From: Firmicutes bacterium CAG:552
GTDB lineage: Bacteria; Bacillota; Clostridia; Christensenellales; Pumilibacteraceae
DNA length: 64,000 bases
NCBI GenBank assembly: GCA_000435495.1
Contig: FR884055.1
Coordinates: 107,000-170,999, forward strand
Direction: 5' to 3'
The position numbers and the translations under genes were made by a program. The notes beneath the pieces were generated by a model. It was not told where the DNA came from and made no database searches. It saw only the letters and a program-made list of their open reading frames with translations. Below, piece after piece: positions 1 to 9,465 of the stretch (the stretch's first letter is position 1; the number at the start of each line of letters is the position of its first letter).

Positions 1-936
1 AAGCATTATCAAACGCTCTATTCCCATACCGAAGCCGACGCACGGCGTGTGTTTTCCCCCTATAGACTCCACGAGGTTGTCATACCTTCCGCCGCCGCAA
101 ACCGTGCCTTGAGCTCCGAGTGACGTCGTTACAAACTCGAATACCGTCTTGGTATAATAGTCCAAGCCTCTTACTATAGACTTATTTACTTTGAACGGAA
201 CACCTTCGTCCGTAAGAATTCGTTGCAACTCATCAAAGTGAGCCCGGCAATCGTCACAAACATAATCCAATATAACCGGCGCATCTTTAACTATTGCTTT
301 GCAGCCCTCTTCCTTACAGTCAAGTATACGCAAAGGATTAGTCAAAAATCTTCTTTTGCAATTATCGCACATTTTATCTACGCAACCGCCTAAATACTCT
401 TTAAGCGCAGCGTTATACTTTTTGCGACACTCCGGACAACCTATGCTGTTTATGTTAAGCTCCAAATCCTTTACGCCGACTTTACTTAACAACGTAAAGG
501 CAACGTTAATTGCCTCCGCATCCATATACGGGGATTCCGAGCCGTAAAATTCTGCTCCGAACTGATGATGTTCTCTGAGCCTGCCGGCCTGAGGCGCTTC
601 GTATCTAAAGACAGGAGTTACATAATACAGCTTAAGCGGCAGCGACATTGCATCCAAAGCGTTTTCGATATAACTTCTTGCTACGGCAGCAGTGCCTTCG
701 GGTTTAAGCGTAATCGACCTTCCGCCCTTATCCTCAAAGGTATACATCTCCTTGGAAACGACATCGGTTTCGTCTCCGATTGAACGCAAAAACAACTCGG
801 TATGCTCGAAAGTAGGCGTCCTTATTTCGCTCATATCAAATAAATCCGCTACTTCCCTTATGTTTTTTTCTATATAGTGCCACTTTTCGCTTTGCGAAGG
901 CAGCACGTCTTTTGTGCCTTTAGGTATATTTACCAT
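1..936 (-). CDS. hisS: Histidyl-tRNA synthetase, 3' part cut by window edge
   Basis: Class II aminoacyl-tRNA synthetase that charges tRNA-His. The first 312 codons are present; the C-terminal anticodon-binding domain lies left of position 1. The N-terminus has the HisS signature around KGTKDVLP, then the motif-2 region (TLKPEGTA), and the frame reaches the window edge in class II motif 3 (GFGMGIERL). The ATG at 934-936 is preceded by a TAGGAG ribosome binding site. It follows hslU by 8 bp and is the last visible gene of the comM operon. In Bacillus subtilis codY occupies this place after hslVU, so hisS here is a local arrangement. The identity is clear. Confidence 0.96.
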   Translation of the reverse strand, partial: MVNIPKGTKDVLPSQSEKWHYIEKNIREVADLFDMSEIRTPTFEHTELFLRSIGDETDVVSKEMYTFEDKGGRSITLKPEGTAAVARSYIENALDAMSLPLKLYYVTPVFRYEAPQAGRLREHHQFGAEFYGSESPYMDAEAINVAFTLLSKVGVKDLELNINSIGCPECRKKYNAALKEYLGGCVDKMCDNCKRRFLTNPLRILDCKEEGCKAIVKDAPVILDYVCDDCRAHFDELQRILTDEGVPFKVNKSIVRGLDYYTKTVFEFVTTSLGAQGTVCGGGRYDNLVESIGGKHTPCVGFGMGIERLIML

Positions 937-944
937 AACCGCTC

Positions 945-2255
945 CTACAGTATATAACGTTTAAGGTCATGATCCATTGCTTGCGAACCGAGATGCTCGA
1001 CAACGTACTTCTCGTCGATTACCACGTCTATAACCGGGTGATCGCCGCTTGCGTTAAAACTTACGTCTTCGAGAAGCTTTTCCATTATGGTATATAGTCT
1101 TCTTGCACCGATATCTTCCATGGTGCAATTTTCCTCATAAGCGACTCTCGACATAGCCTTTATAGCGTCATCTTTGAATATCAAATTTATATTATCCACA
1201 CCGAGAAGCTGAGCATACTGCTTAGTAATCGCATTTTCGGGAATGGTGAGAATGTTTACGAAGTCCTCGTAAGACAAGCTGTTCAGCTCGACTCTTATAG
1301 GGAATCTGCCCTGAAGTTCGGGTATCAGATCTCCGATGCTCGATACATGAAATGCGCCGGACGCTATAAACAAAATGTAATCGGTTTTTACGGCGCCGTA
1401 CTTAGTCATTACCGTGCTGCCTTCGACTATAGGCAAAATGTCACGCTGAACGCCCTCTCTGGATACGTCCGGACCGCTCGAAGCTCCCTTTCCCGCTATC
1501 TTATCTATTTCGTCTATAAATATAATGCCCTCTTGCTCCGCTCTGCGTATGCCTTCGGTAGTTATGTTATCCATATCTATCATTTTTTCGCTTTCGCCGG
1601 CGGTGAGAATTTTTAAGCCTTCTTTTACGGTTACCTTTCTATGCTTTTTCTTTTTGGGAAGAAATCCTCCCATTATCTGTCCGATGTTAAGTTCTACACC
1701 ACTTCCGGGCATTAATTCCATGCTCTTAGGTTCGTCGTCAAGCTCGAGTTCGACAATTACGTTATCGAGTTTTCCTGACCTAAGATCTTCGTATACACTG
1801 CTTTTAAGCACGTCTTCGGCGATATCGGAATTCTTAGCTTTTTTAGCTTTTATTATAGCGTCGGCTATACTTTTTTCCGCTCGTTCCCTTGCCTTAACTT
1901 CAACTTCCTGAATCTTTTCCTCTTTAACAAGGCGAATTGCCGTTTCGGCAAGATCCCTTACCATGGATTCCACGTCTCTGCCGACATAACCTACTTCGGT
2001 AAATTTAGTAGCTTCCACCTTAATAAACGGGGCTTTTACGAGTTTTGCAAGCCTTCTGGCTATCTCTGTCTTACCTACACCGGTAGGACCCTTCATGATT
2101 ATGTTCTTAGGAGTTATTTCGTTTCGAATTTCTTCGGGCAAACGGCTTCTACGATATCTGTTTCTGAGTGCGATTGCGACGGCTTTTTTTGCCTCGCTTT
2201 GTCCTATGATATATCTGTCAAGTTCGGCAACAATGGCCTTGGGAGACATTTCCAT
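945..2255 (-). CDS. hslU: HslU (ClpY) ATPase subunit of the HslUV protease
   Basis: AAA+ unfoldase that feeds protein substrates into the HslV peptidase ring in the cytoplasm. 436 residues, slightly short for the family (about 443-465). Walker A (GPTGVGKT) is near residue 57, the Walker B acidic stretch (IIFIDEID) near 245, and the C-terminus ends in the hydrophobic peptide (KRYIL) that docks into HslV. The intermediate domain between Walker A and B is highly charged. The ATG at 2255 has a GAGGAGG site overlapping the end of hslV; a second Met two codons in is possible. The gap to hslV is 1 bp, so the subunits are co-translated. Confidence 0.97.
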   Translation of the reverse strand: MEMSPKAIVAELDRYIIGQSEAKKAVAIALRNRYRRSRLPEEIRNEITPKNIIMKGPTGVGKTEIARRLAKLVKAPFIKVEATKFTEVGYVGRDVESMVRDLAETAIRLVKEEKIQEVEVKARERAEKSIADAIIKAKKAKNSDIAEDVLKSSVYEDLRSGKLDNVIVELELDDEPKSMELMPGSGVELNIGQIMGGFLPKKKKHRKVTVKEGLKILTAGESEKMIDMDNITTEGIRRAEQEGIIFIDEIDKIAGKGASSGPDVSREGVQRDILPIVEGSTVMTKYGAVKTDYILFIASGAFHVSSIGDLIPELQGRFPIRVELNSLSYEDFVNILTIPENAITKQYAQLLGVDNINLIFKDDAIKAMSRVAYEENCTMEDIGARRLYTIMEKLLEDVSFNASGDHPVIDVVIDEKYVVEHLGSQAMDHDLKRYIL

Positions 2256-2256
2256 A

Positions 2257-2790
2257 TTAAACCTCCTCTACGACAAGATTGCCGTTTGTAAACACACAAA
2301 TTTCGCTTGCAATCGTCATAGCCTCTACCGCTATATCTCTTGCGCTCATATCCGTATTTTTTGCCAATGCTCTCGCCGCCGCAAGAGCATAGTTACCGCC
2401 GCTGCCTATCGCACAAATTCCGTTTTCGGGTTCGATTACGTCACCGGTGCCGGATACGATAAACATAGCGGTTTCATCTGCGACTATAAGCATTGCTTCG
2501 AGCTGACGTAAAGTCTTGTCTCCTCGCCATAATTGTGCTAGTTCAACTGCGCTTCGCATAAGATTTCCGCTGTATTTGTTAAGCATCTGCTCAAACAACT
2601 CGCTTAACGAAAACGCATCCGCAACGCTTCCGGCAAAGCCAATTACTACTTTGCCCCCGTAAATTCTGCGAACCTTTTTCGCATTTCCCTTCATTATTAC
2701 GGACTGTCCCATCGTTACCTGACCGTCGCCGGCTATAACGGTTTTACCGTTCTTTTTTACTCCTACTATTGTAGTTCCTCTTAATTCCAT
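2257..2790 (-). CDS. hslV: HslV (ClpQ) peptidase subunit
   Basis: Threonine peptidase of the HslUV complex, 177 residues. I place the start at 2790 because AAGGAG lies 5 nt upstream and the protein then begins MELRG followed by the catalytic TTIVGV. The short MELRG propeptide would be removed to expose the N-terminal Thr nucleophile, as in other HslV with a leader peptide. Family motifs seen: [26 protein letters not shown] and the [16 protein letters not shown] segment. This is a classical Thr-type HslV rather than the Ser-type CodW of Bacillus subtilis. It lies between the ABM gene and hslU. Confidence 0.97.
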   Translation of the reverse strand: MELRGTTIVGVKKNGKTVIAGDGQVTMGQSVIMKGNAKKVRRIYGGKVVIGFAGSVADAFSLSELFEQMLNKYSGNLMRSAVELAQLWRGDKTLRQLEAMLIVADETAMFIVSGTGDVIEPENGICAIGSGGNYALAAARALAKNTDMSARDIAVEAMTIASEICVFTNGNLVVEEV

Positions 2791-2807
2791 ATTACTCCTT
2801 GCTCTGC

Positions 2808-3098
2808 TCAGACATCCGAACAAAACTTTGTTACGGTAGTCCTCTGGACAAAATCTGATTTTATTTTAGCTAACGCCTCCAAATGGGGCATTAAAGTATG
2901 TTCTTTCCACGTTTCTTCGCTGCTCCACTTTTCTATAAGTAAAACAACGTTTTCGTCGGAAATGCTTAAAAAATAATCGTAACCCATACATCCGTAATCT
3001 CTTTGCGATTTTTGAGCGATTTGTAAGGATTCGAGTTCGCTTATAAATTTATCTCTCATATTTGCGTACGTTCGGTATTCTACTATAAGCGTAAGCAT
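2808..3098 (-). CDS. Small ABM/YgiN-like dimeric alpha-beta barrel protein
   Basis: 96 residues from the ATG at 3098, which has a GGAGGAG ribosome binding site. The pattern matches antibiotic biosynthesis monooxygenase (ABM) domains: an N-terminal beta strand ([10 protein letters not shown]), helix ([12 protein letters not shown]), then the central strand and [12 protein letters not shown] helix ([13 protein letters not shown]) and a C-terminal strand. ABM proteins include quinol monooxygenases, heme-degrading enzymes and stress proteins of unknown substrate, so no reaction can be assigned. It lies 49 bp after trmFO and 17 bp before hslV, in the slot where Bacillus subtilis has the tyrosine recombinase gene codV. 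The fold is probable, the function unknown. Confidence 0.8.
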   Translation of the reverse strand: MLTLIVEYRTYANMRDKFISELESLQIAQKSQRDYGCMGYDYFLSISDENVVLLIEKWSSEETWKEHTLMPHLEALAKIKSDFVQRTTVTKFCSDV

Positions 3099-3147
3099 AA
3101 ACGTTCTCCTCCTACCGGGGTAAGTATACAATAATTATCCGAATAAA

Positions 3148-4443
3148 TCAATCGTTTTTGAGTCGTTTTATATTCTCTAACGCCCGTAAAGCCAACGTTT
3201 TTTTCTTCAACGTCTTATCTCTGATTGTTTCCTCAAGCGGTTTCAACAGTCCGAAATTTGCGTTCATCGGTTGGAAATTATCGCTGTTAACTCTCAGATA
3301 TCCGCACAATGCCCCTATCATAGTCTCCGTACCGAAAATAACCGGAGGCTTTCCGCTCAGTTTATTTATCATATTGAGCGCCGCAACGTGTCCGGACGCT
3401 ATACTTTCGACATACCCCTCTACACCTGAAAGTTGCCCTGCTATAAAGCATAACGGATATTTTTGCGTTGCAAACGTCTCGTCAATAACTTTAGGAGCAT
3501 TTATATACATGTTTCTGTGCATCACGCCGTATCTTAGGTACTCGGCATTTTTAAGAGCCGGTATTATTCCGAAAACTCGCCTCTGTTCGGGAAACGTCAG
3601 ATTCGTTTGAAATCCCACGATGTTAAACATAGAAGCGCTGACGTTTTCTTTGCGCAACTGAACTACGGCAAATGGTCTTTTTCCGTCTTTATCGAGCATA
3701 CCTACAGGCTTAAGCGGTCCGAATCGTAGCGTGTCCGTACCTCTTTGCGCCATTATTTCTATGGGCATACAACCTTCAAAAACGTCTCGTCGGTCAAACT
3801 CCTTTACTAACGCCCGTTTGGCAGATACAAGTTCGCTCACAAATCGGTAATACTCGTCTCGAGTAAGCGGACAATTTACGTAATCGTCGTCCCCCTTATC
3901 GTACCGACTTGCCGAAAACGTTTTGTCGTAATCGACGGAAGCCGCATCGATTATCGGCGCCTCGGCGTCGTAAAAGCCCAAATTGTCTCCGAATTCGCTT
4001 TGCAAGAAATTTCCTATCGGCGAAAGTCCCAGAGGGCCTACGGCAATTATCGTGGGTAATGAAAAATCCACTTTGTCGACAAGCCTGCACTCCGTAACGA
4101 TATTGGCGGAATTTTTTATCTTCTCCGACACTGCGTGTGAAAAAGCAAACCTATCCACTGCCAATGCTCCGCCTGCGGGAACTCTGTTCATATCGGCTAT
4201 CTCAATAAGAGGACTTCCCAAAGTCCGAAGTTCCTCTTTGATAAGTCCGCTTGCCGTATACGGATCGTTGCTTTTAAAAGAATTGCTGCATACGACTTCG
4301 GCGTAGTCGTCCGAACAATGCGCAGGAGATTTTGCCAAAGGTTTACAGTCAATTAACCGCACTTTAATGCCGTTTTCAGCCAAAACCAGAGCAGCCTCGC
4401 ACCCTGCCAAGCCGCCGCCTATTATCAAAACTTCACTATACAT
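3148..4443 (-). CDS. trmFO: TrmFO, folate/FAD-dependent tRNA (uracil-54) methyltransferase
   Basis: Makes 5-methyluridine at position 54 of tRNA, using methylenetetrahydrofolate and FAD. The frame is open further upstream into topA, but the real start is the ATG at 4443: it yields 431 residues, the normal family length, beginning with the FAD dinucleotide-binding motif (IIGGGLAGCEAAL). Other family signatures are CSNSFKSNDP near residue 58, YFVSEL-like central segments, and the C-terminal QPMNANFGLL region. It starts 4 bp after the topA stop with a weak AGGA site, so it is translationally coupled. Order topA-trmFO-hslV-hslU is conserved in Bacillota. Confidence 0.96.
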   Translation of the reverse strand: MYSEVLIIGGGLAGCEAALVLAENGIKVRLIDCKPLAKSPAHCSDDYAEVVCSNSFKSNDPYTASGLIKEELRTLGSPLIEIADMNRVPAGGALAVDRFAFSHAVSEKIKNSANIVTECRLVDKVDFSLPTIIAVGPLGLSPIGNFLQSEFGDNLGFYDAEAPIIDAASVDYDKTFSASRYDKGDDDYVNCPLTRDEYYRFVSELVSAKRALVKEFDRRDVFEGCMPIEIMAQRGTDTLRFGPLKPVGMLDKDGKRPFAVVQLRKENVSASMFNIVGFQTNLTFPEQRRVFGIIPALKNAEYLRYGVMHRNMYINAPKVIDETFATQKYPLCFIAGQLSGVEGYVESIASGHVAALNMINKLSGKPPVIFGTETMIGALCGYLRVNSDNFQPMNANFGLLKPLEETIRDKTLKKKTLALRALENIKRLKND

Positions 4444-4447
4444 TGTC

Positions 4448-6670
4448 CTACTCGGCAAAATATTTCTTTCCGCAGTTTTTATCTGCGCATACAAGGTACT
4501 TTTTTCCTTCGTGAATTCGCTCCACCATATACGAACCGCAAGCGGGGCACTTTTTGTCAGACACCTTATAAGATGACATAAACTTGCACTCCGGGTAGCC
4601 GGTACACCCGTAAAATGTAGATTTTCCGTGAACAATTTTAAGCGGCTTACCGCACAAAGGACAAGTTCCGGCGTCTTCGGCTTGATTTTGAATGTTTACT
4701 ATGTTTTTGCACTTAGGATAACCCGAACATGCCCAGAAATCACCGAACCTGCCGTGTTTAAGCACCATGGGCTTGCCGCATTTTTCGCATTTTTCACCCT
4801 CTATCGGTTGTTCTTGCTCCACTATTTCGCCGTCATCGTTGATTTTCTTTGTATTTTTACATTTCGGATAGTTCGGACATGCCAGGAATTTACCGAATTT
4901 ACCCTGTTTGATTATCATCTTTGCGCCGCATTTTTCGCAAACCACGTCTGACTCTTCTGACGGAGCCTTTAAGCTAAAGCTGTCTCCGTTTGCGGCAATT
5001 ATTTCTTCTTCGAGTCCCTTATAGAAGGTCCTGACGATATTTTGCCAAATACAATTTCCTTCTTCCACTTCGTCAAGATCGGACTCCATTCTCGCCGTAA
5101 ACTTAACGTCCATAATGTCCGGGAAATACTTTATGAGCATATCGGCAACTTTTTCGCCAAGTTCGGTTACAAGAATATTCTTGCCTTCCTTTTCCATATA
5201 TCCTCTCGAAAACAGCAACGTAACGGTAGGAGTATATGTCGCAGGTCTGCCGATACCTTTTTCTTCCATGGCTTTTACCAAACTTGCTTCGGTATAATGC
5301 GCAGGCGGCTTGGTGAATTTTTGTTCGAATTTAAATTCTTTGAACGACGGACGGTCGCCTACGCTAAGCTCCGGCAACATTGCCGCATCGTCTTCTTCCT
5401 CTTTATTTTCTTGGTAATTCTTGTAAATAGCTGTAAAACCTCTGAATTTCGGAGTTTTACCGCTGACTTTAAACTCATAATCCTTTGCTTTTACGTTGAC
5501 TACTACCGAATCGAAAGTCGCTTCGCTCATTTGACTGGCGAGAAATCTCTCATAGATAAGCTTATACAGTTTATAACACGATGCCGAAACCACATCCTTT
5601 ATGCTTTCCGGCGTTCGTTCGAGTGTTATCGGTCGTATCGCTTCATGCGCATCCTGCGCTCCCTTTTTGCTTGCATAAACGTTAGGTTTAGCGGGTACGT
5701 ATTTTTCTCCGTACTTAGCAAAAATATACTCTCTTGCGTTTTTCTGTGCATCTGCCGAGACACGCACGCTGTCGGTACGAATGTAGGTTACCAAAGCAAC
5801 CTTTCCCTCGCCCTCGATAGTCACGCCTTCATATAATTCCTGCGCAGTCTGCGTGGTTTGCTTAAGCGACATACCGAGCTTATTAAGCGCATCTTGCTGC
5901 ATCGAAGATGTGGTAAACGGCGCAGGCGCATGAGTTTTTGCTATCGTCTTTTTAACGTCGACAACTTCGTAAATCGCACCGTCGAGGTCGTTCACTGCAA
6001 CCTCGACTTGTTCTTTAGTTGTCAATTTCAATTTTTTACCGTTTTTCTTTTCGAGATTCGCCTTAAAATTCTTATCGTCTTTGTTAAGAATTGCGGCAAA
6101 AGGCCAATATTCTTCTGGCTTAAAGTTTCGTATCTCCCTTTCTCTTTCCACAACTAAACGCAAAGTAACCGACTGAACTCTGCCGGCCGACAATTTACTT
6201 TGAATTTTTTTGCAAAGAATGGGCGAAACCTTGTAACCCACCAATCGGTCAAGCACTCGCCTTGCCTGTTGTGCGTCAACGAGATTTTCGTTGATGGGGC
6301 GAGGGCAAGTAAGCGCCTTTTTTATTGCCTTTTCGCTAATTTCGTTAAATTCGATACGAATGTTATCTTCTTTGTTCATCCCGAGCAACTCAGCCACATG
6401 CCACGAAATGGCCTCGCCTTCTCTATCCGGGTCGGTGGCAAGCAGCACGCATTCTGCTTTTGCCGCTTCTTCTTTCATCTTTTTGACAGTGTCTTTTTGC
6501 GAAGATATAATTTCGTACGTCGGCTGAAAATTATCTTTTATGTTTACCGCAAGCGTTCTTTCCGGCAAATCTCTTACATGTCCTCTGGTAGCAAAAACTT
6601 TGTATCCGCTACCCAAATATTTTTTTACGGTATCAACTTTACCTATACCTTCTATAATGACAAGCTTCAT
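4448..6670 (-). CDS. topA: DNA topoisomerase I (type IA) with four C-terminal zinc ribbons
   Basis: Relaxes negative supercoils by single-strand passage. 740 residues. TOPRIM domain at the N-terminus with the DPDREGE acidic motif at 80-86; catalytic Tyr296 in the TYIRTDS motif; RVQSVTLRL near 164. The C-terminus carries four CxxC...C zinc ribbons from about residue 600 to 735. The first TOPRIM motif is unusual: where most TopA read VESPAKAKTI this protein has IEGIGKVDTV; the key Glu and a Lys remain. ATG at 6670 with TAGGAG. It lies 7 bp after dprA, the usual neighbour. Confidence 0.97.
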   Translation of the reverse strand: MKLVIIEGIGKVDTVKKYLGSGYKVFATRGHVRDLPERTLAVNIKDNFQPTYEIISSQKDTVKKMKEEAAKAECVLLATDPDREGEAISWHVAELLGMNKEDNIRIEFNEISEKAIKKALTCPRPINENLVDAQQARRVLDRLVGYKVSPILCKKIQSKLSAGRVQSVTLRLVVEREREIRNFKPEEYWPFAAILNKDDKNFKANLEKKNGKKLKLTTKEQVEVAVNDLDGAIYEVVDVKKTIAKTHAPAPFTTSSMQQDALNKLGMSLKQTTQTAQELYEGVTIEGEGKVALVTYIRTDSVRVSADAQKNAREYIFAKYGEKYVPAKPNVYASKKGAQDAHEAIRPITLERTPESIKDVVSASCYKLYKLIYERFLASQMSEATFDSVVVNVKAKDYEFKVSGKTPKFRGFTAIYKNYQENKEEEDDAAMLPELSVGDRPSFKEFKFEQKFTKPPAHYTEASLVKAMEEKGIGRPATYTPTVTLLFSRGYMEKEGKNILVTELGEKVADMLIKYFPDIMDVKFTARMESDLDEVEEGNCIWQNIVRTFYKGLEEEIIAANGDSFSLKAPSEESDVVCEKCGAKMIIKQGKFGKFLACPNYPKCKNTKKINDDGEIVEQEQPIEGEKCEKCGKPMVLKHGRFGDFWACSGYPKCKNIVNIQNQAEDAGTCPLCGKPLKIVHGKSTFYGCTGYPECKFMSSYKVSDKKCPACGSYMVERIHEGKKYLVCADKNCGKKYFAE

Positions 6671-6677
6671 AGTTCTC

Positions 6678-7748
6678 CTATTTAATTCCGTAACCGTCGT
6701 TGCGTCTTATTACCCATCCCTTTATTTCCATTCCGGTGAGCGTCGAATTGACTTGCGAAGGTTTTAACTGTGAAATTTCCACTATCTCGTCAAAGGTTTT
6801 TTCACCTTCTTGCAGTAGATTATATATCTTTTGTTCGTAAAAGTCCAGCATAAGAACGTGGGAATCTTGGTTTTTTGTCGCTTTTAGCCCCAATTCCTGC
6901 AATACGTCGTCTACGCCAGTAAAAATCGAAGCGCCGTCTTTGATGAGTTTGTTTGCGCCGACAGACTTTGACGAAGTTATATTGCCGGGAACCGCAAACA
7001 CTTCTCTGTTTTGCTCGACAGCGTATTCGGCGGTTATCAGCGAACCGCTTTTTTGCGAGGCTTCCACTACGATTATCGCTTTGCATAGTCCAGATATAAG
7101 TCGATTTCGTTCTGGAAACGAATATCGTGTCGGCGCAAAATCCGGACTGTACTGAGTAATCAGTGCGCCGTTGTACTCAATATCCTGAGCAAGCGACGTG
7201 TGCGCAGCCGGATAAATATAGTTAAGCCCGCTACCGAGAACCGCCACGGTTTTTCCTTTTGCTCTGAGACATTCGGCGTGAGCGTAACCGTCAATGCCGG
7301 TAGCAAGACCGCTTACCACCGTTATGCCGGCTTCGGCAAGCTCTCTTGCAATGCTCTCGGCTACTTCTCTGCCATATCTCGAACAAGCTCTTGTTCCGAC
7401 TATAGCTACGCAAGGTTTTGTCGCTACGCTTAAATCACCCTTATAATACAATACAGGTGGAGGACAAACCTCCGGCTGCTTTAACAGCTTTGGATAATCC
7501 GCATCTTCCAAAGTCACTATTTTTATACCGCAGAGAGTCAATTTCTCTATTGATTTTTCCAAAAATGCACGGTCTCTGTACCTAATCAGAATGTCCGAAG
7601 CTCGATCGCCCAAAAACTTTCTAAGTTTTCCGCTTTTACCTACATCGTCCCATACGTCCGCAGGCGTCATAACGTCAAGCAACGCATTCAAACGCTTGTC
7701 GGTAACTCCTCCGAGCGAAAGCCAATAATACAAGTAACTCAGACTCAC
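6678..7748 (-). CDS. dprA: DprA/Smf DNA-processing protein
   Basis: 356 residues. Rossmann-like domain that binds incoming single-stranded DNA and loads RecA during transformation; also widespread in bacteria not known to be competent. Seen: IVGTRACSRYG near residue 116, GLATGIDGYAH near 146, the nucleotide-fold segment GSGLNYIYPAAH, FPERNRLISGL near 216 and VPGNI near 253, followed by a C-terminal winged helix with EISQLKPSQVNSTL. The start is GTG at 7748, overlapping the comM stop by 4 bp (GTGA) with AGGAG upstream. comM and dprA together form a competence-linked pair at the head of the operon. Confidence 0.96.
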   Translation of the reverse strand: MSLSYLYYWLSLGGVTDKRLNALLDVMTPADVWDDVGKSGKLRKFLGDRASDILIRYRDRAFLEKSIEKLTLCGIKIVTLEDADYPKLLKQPEVCPPPVLYYKGDLSVATKPCVAIVGTRACSRYGREVAESIARELAEAGITVVSGLATGIDGYAHAECLRAKGKTVAVLGSGLNYIYPAAHTSLAQDIEYNGALITQYSPDFAPTRYSFPERNRLISGLCKAIIVVEASQKSGSLITAEYAVEQNREVFAVPGNITSSKSVGANKLIKDGASIFTGVDDVLQELGLKATKNQDSHVLMLDFYEQKIYNLLQEGEKTFDEIVEISQLKPSQVNSTLTGMEIKGWVIRRNDGYGIK

Positions 7749-9271
7749 TTTATTCTCCTATCCAAACTTCGATATCCGACAGCTTCGGTTATATGCGACG
7801 GCAGAATATTTTCTTCGCCTTCCAAATCGGCAATGGTACGAGCTACTTTAAGTATTCGGTTATATGCTCGTGCCGACATACCTAATCGCTCAAACGCCAA
7901 TTTTAATATTTGCGCACATTCCGGCGTCAACTTGCAAAACTCGCTCACCATTGCGTTATTCATTCGGGAATTACTATAAACTCCCGTACCTTCGAAACGT
8001 TTTAATTGAATATTTCGAGCATTATCCACTCTCTTTTTGATTTCCGAGCTGCTTTCTCCTGCCTCTTTTGACGAAAGGTCGCCGTAGGTAACGTTATCCA
8101 CTTCTATATGAAGATCTATTCTGTCCATGAGCGGACCCGAAAGCTTGCTGCGATATTTTGCTATTTGCGCAGGAGTGCAGGTGCATTCGTGCGTTTTGGA
8201 GCCGTAATTTCCGCAAGGACACGGATTCATACTTGCAACCAACATAAAATTTGCCGGGTAACGAACCGTACGCTGCGCTCTCGAAATGGTAATTACGTTA
8301 TCTTCGAGCGGTTGCCTCAATATTTCCAACGTATCTCTCGGATACTCCAAAAGCTCGTCCATAAACAGTACGCCGTTATGCGCAAGACTGATTTCGCCGG
8401 GTTTTGCAGAAATGCCGCCGCCGGTCAAAGCTATTTTGCTGCCCGTATGATGAGGCGCTCTGAAGGGCCTGTTTACAATTATTCCCATGTCCTCGTCAAG
8501 CACGCCCGCTACGCTGTGAATCTTGGTAGTTTCTAATGCTTCGGCGACCGTCAAATCGGGCAGTATGGTGGGCAAGCATCTCGCAAGCATTGTTTTACCG
8601 CCGCCCGGCGGACCTATCATCAAAATATTGTGCGAACCAGCCGCAGCAATCTCCATAGCCCTTTTTGCAGCGAATTGCCCTTTTACTTGACAAAAATCTT
8701 CGCTGTACGTCCTTTCTTCCTTAATCTTGTTTATATCGAGCTTAGGCGAAGGTGTGTAGAACTCGGGAGACGACAAAAAAGCAACGACGTCTCGGAGCGT
8801 ATCGAATCCGTAAACGTCTATACCCTCTATATAACTTGCCTCGATAACGTTTGCTCTCGGTATAATTATCTTTTTGCATCCGAGATCGAGCGCAGAAATA
8901 ATTATCGGCAAAATGCCCTTGACCGGTCTCACATGTCCGTCGAGCGACAGCTCTCCCAATATTGCTACGTCGGTAAGCTGCGTAGTAAACTGCTCGGTTG
9001 CTTTCAATATGCCTATCGCTATAGGCAAGTCATACATAGCACCGGTTTTTTTTGTATCGGCGGGAGACAAATTTATTATAATTTTCTTAGGCGAATATCT
9101 ATAACCGCTATTTGCAATCGCACTTCTTACTCGTTCGCGCGATTCTTTTACTGCGGCGTCGGGCAACCCCACGACTTCGGTATTAGGTAATCCGTTAGAA
9201 ATATCGATTTCCACGGTTACGGCATAACCGCTTATTCCGTTTAATCCAAAACTGTTTATTTTAGCAAGCAT
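7745..9271 (-). CDS. comM: ComM/YifB-family Mg-chelatase-like AAA+ ATPase
   Basis: 508 residues. Hexameric helicase that drives branch migration when transforming DNA is integrated; the YifB name is used where the role is unknown. N-terminal Lon-protease-like fold (KINSFGLNGI through SPADTKKTGAMYDLPIA), AAA+ core with Walker A (IGPPGGGKTM) near residue 219 and the FRAPHHT sensor motif, a CPCGNYG-C-C zinc-like element near 350, and a C-terminal Mg_chelatase_C domain (GMSARAYNRILKVARTIADL). ATG at 9271 with AAGGGG. First gene of the operon running to hisS, behind the promoter at 9360-9389. Confidence 0.95.
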   Translation of the reverse strand: MLAKINSFGLNGISGYAVTVEIDISNGLPNTEVVGLPDAAVKESRERVRSAIANSGYRYSPKKIIINLSPADTKKTGAMYDLPIAIGILKATEQFTTQLTDVAILGELSLDGHVRPVKGILPIIISALDLGCKKIIIPRANVIEASYIEGIDVYGFDTLRDVVAFLSSPEFYTPSPKLDINKIKEERTYSEDFCQVKGQFAAKRAMEIAAAGSHNILMIGPPGGGKTMLARCLPTILPDLTVAEALETTKIHSVAGVLDEDMGIIVNRPFRAPHHTGSKIALTGGGISAKPGEISLAHNGVLFMDELLEYPRDTLEILRQPLEDNVITISRAQRTVRYPANFMLVASMNPCPCGNYGSKTHECTCTPAQIAKYRSKLSGPLMDRIDLHIEVDNVTYGDLSSKEAGESSSEIKKRVDNARNIQLKRFEGTGVYSNSRMNNAMVSEFCKLTPECAQILKLAFERLGMSARAYNRILKVARTIADLEGEENILPSHITEAVGYRSLDRRIK

Positions 9272-9359
9272 ATATGCGCCCCTTTACATAATCTCGGTTA
9301 TGTCTCGTCATAAAAAATTTGCCGTCGCCACGATGCCGACTTACACTTACTACCGAGAC

Positions 9360-9389
9360 AGTATAACATATATTAAAATAAAATTGCAA
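9360..9389 (-). promoter_or_regulatory. Predicted sigma-A promoter of the comM operon
   Basis: On the minus strand: -35 TTGCAA (9384-9389), 18-bp spacer, -10 TATACT (9360-9365) preceded by TGT (extended -10). It predicts a leader of about 80 nt before the comM ATG. The leader includes a small perfect hairpin, ACATAA/TTATGT. No known operator was recognised. Confidence 0.7.
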
Positions 9390-9430
9390 TAAATTATATA
9401 TAAAAATCTTTCACAAGCATATTTAAGCGT

Positions 9431-9459
9431 TTGATTTTTTGCTTTCGACAAATTATAAT
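9431..9459 (+). promoter_or_regulatory. Promoter of the HAD phosphatase gene, leaderless geometry
   Basis: -35 TTGATT (9431-9436), 17-bp spacer, perfect -10 TATAAT (9454-9459). The gene's ATG begins at 9466, six nt after the -10, where transcription is expected to start. There is no room for a ribosome binding site, so the mRNA should be leaderless or nearly so. Confidence 0.75.
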
Positions 9460-9465
9460 GTAGGC

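Noticed and set aside
9272..9360. A pseudoknot between the comM leader hairpin loop (CCGAGA) and a TCTCGG near the 5' end
   Set aside because: The TCTCGG falls partly upstream of the expected transcription start, so it is unlikely to be in the RNA.
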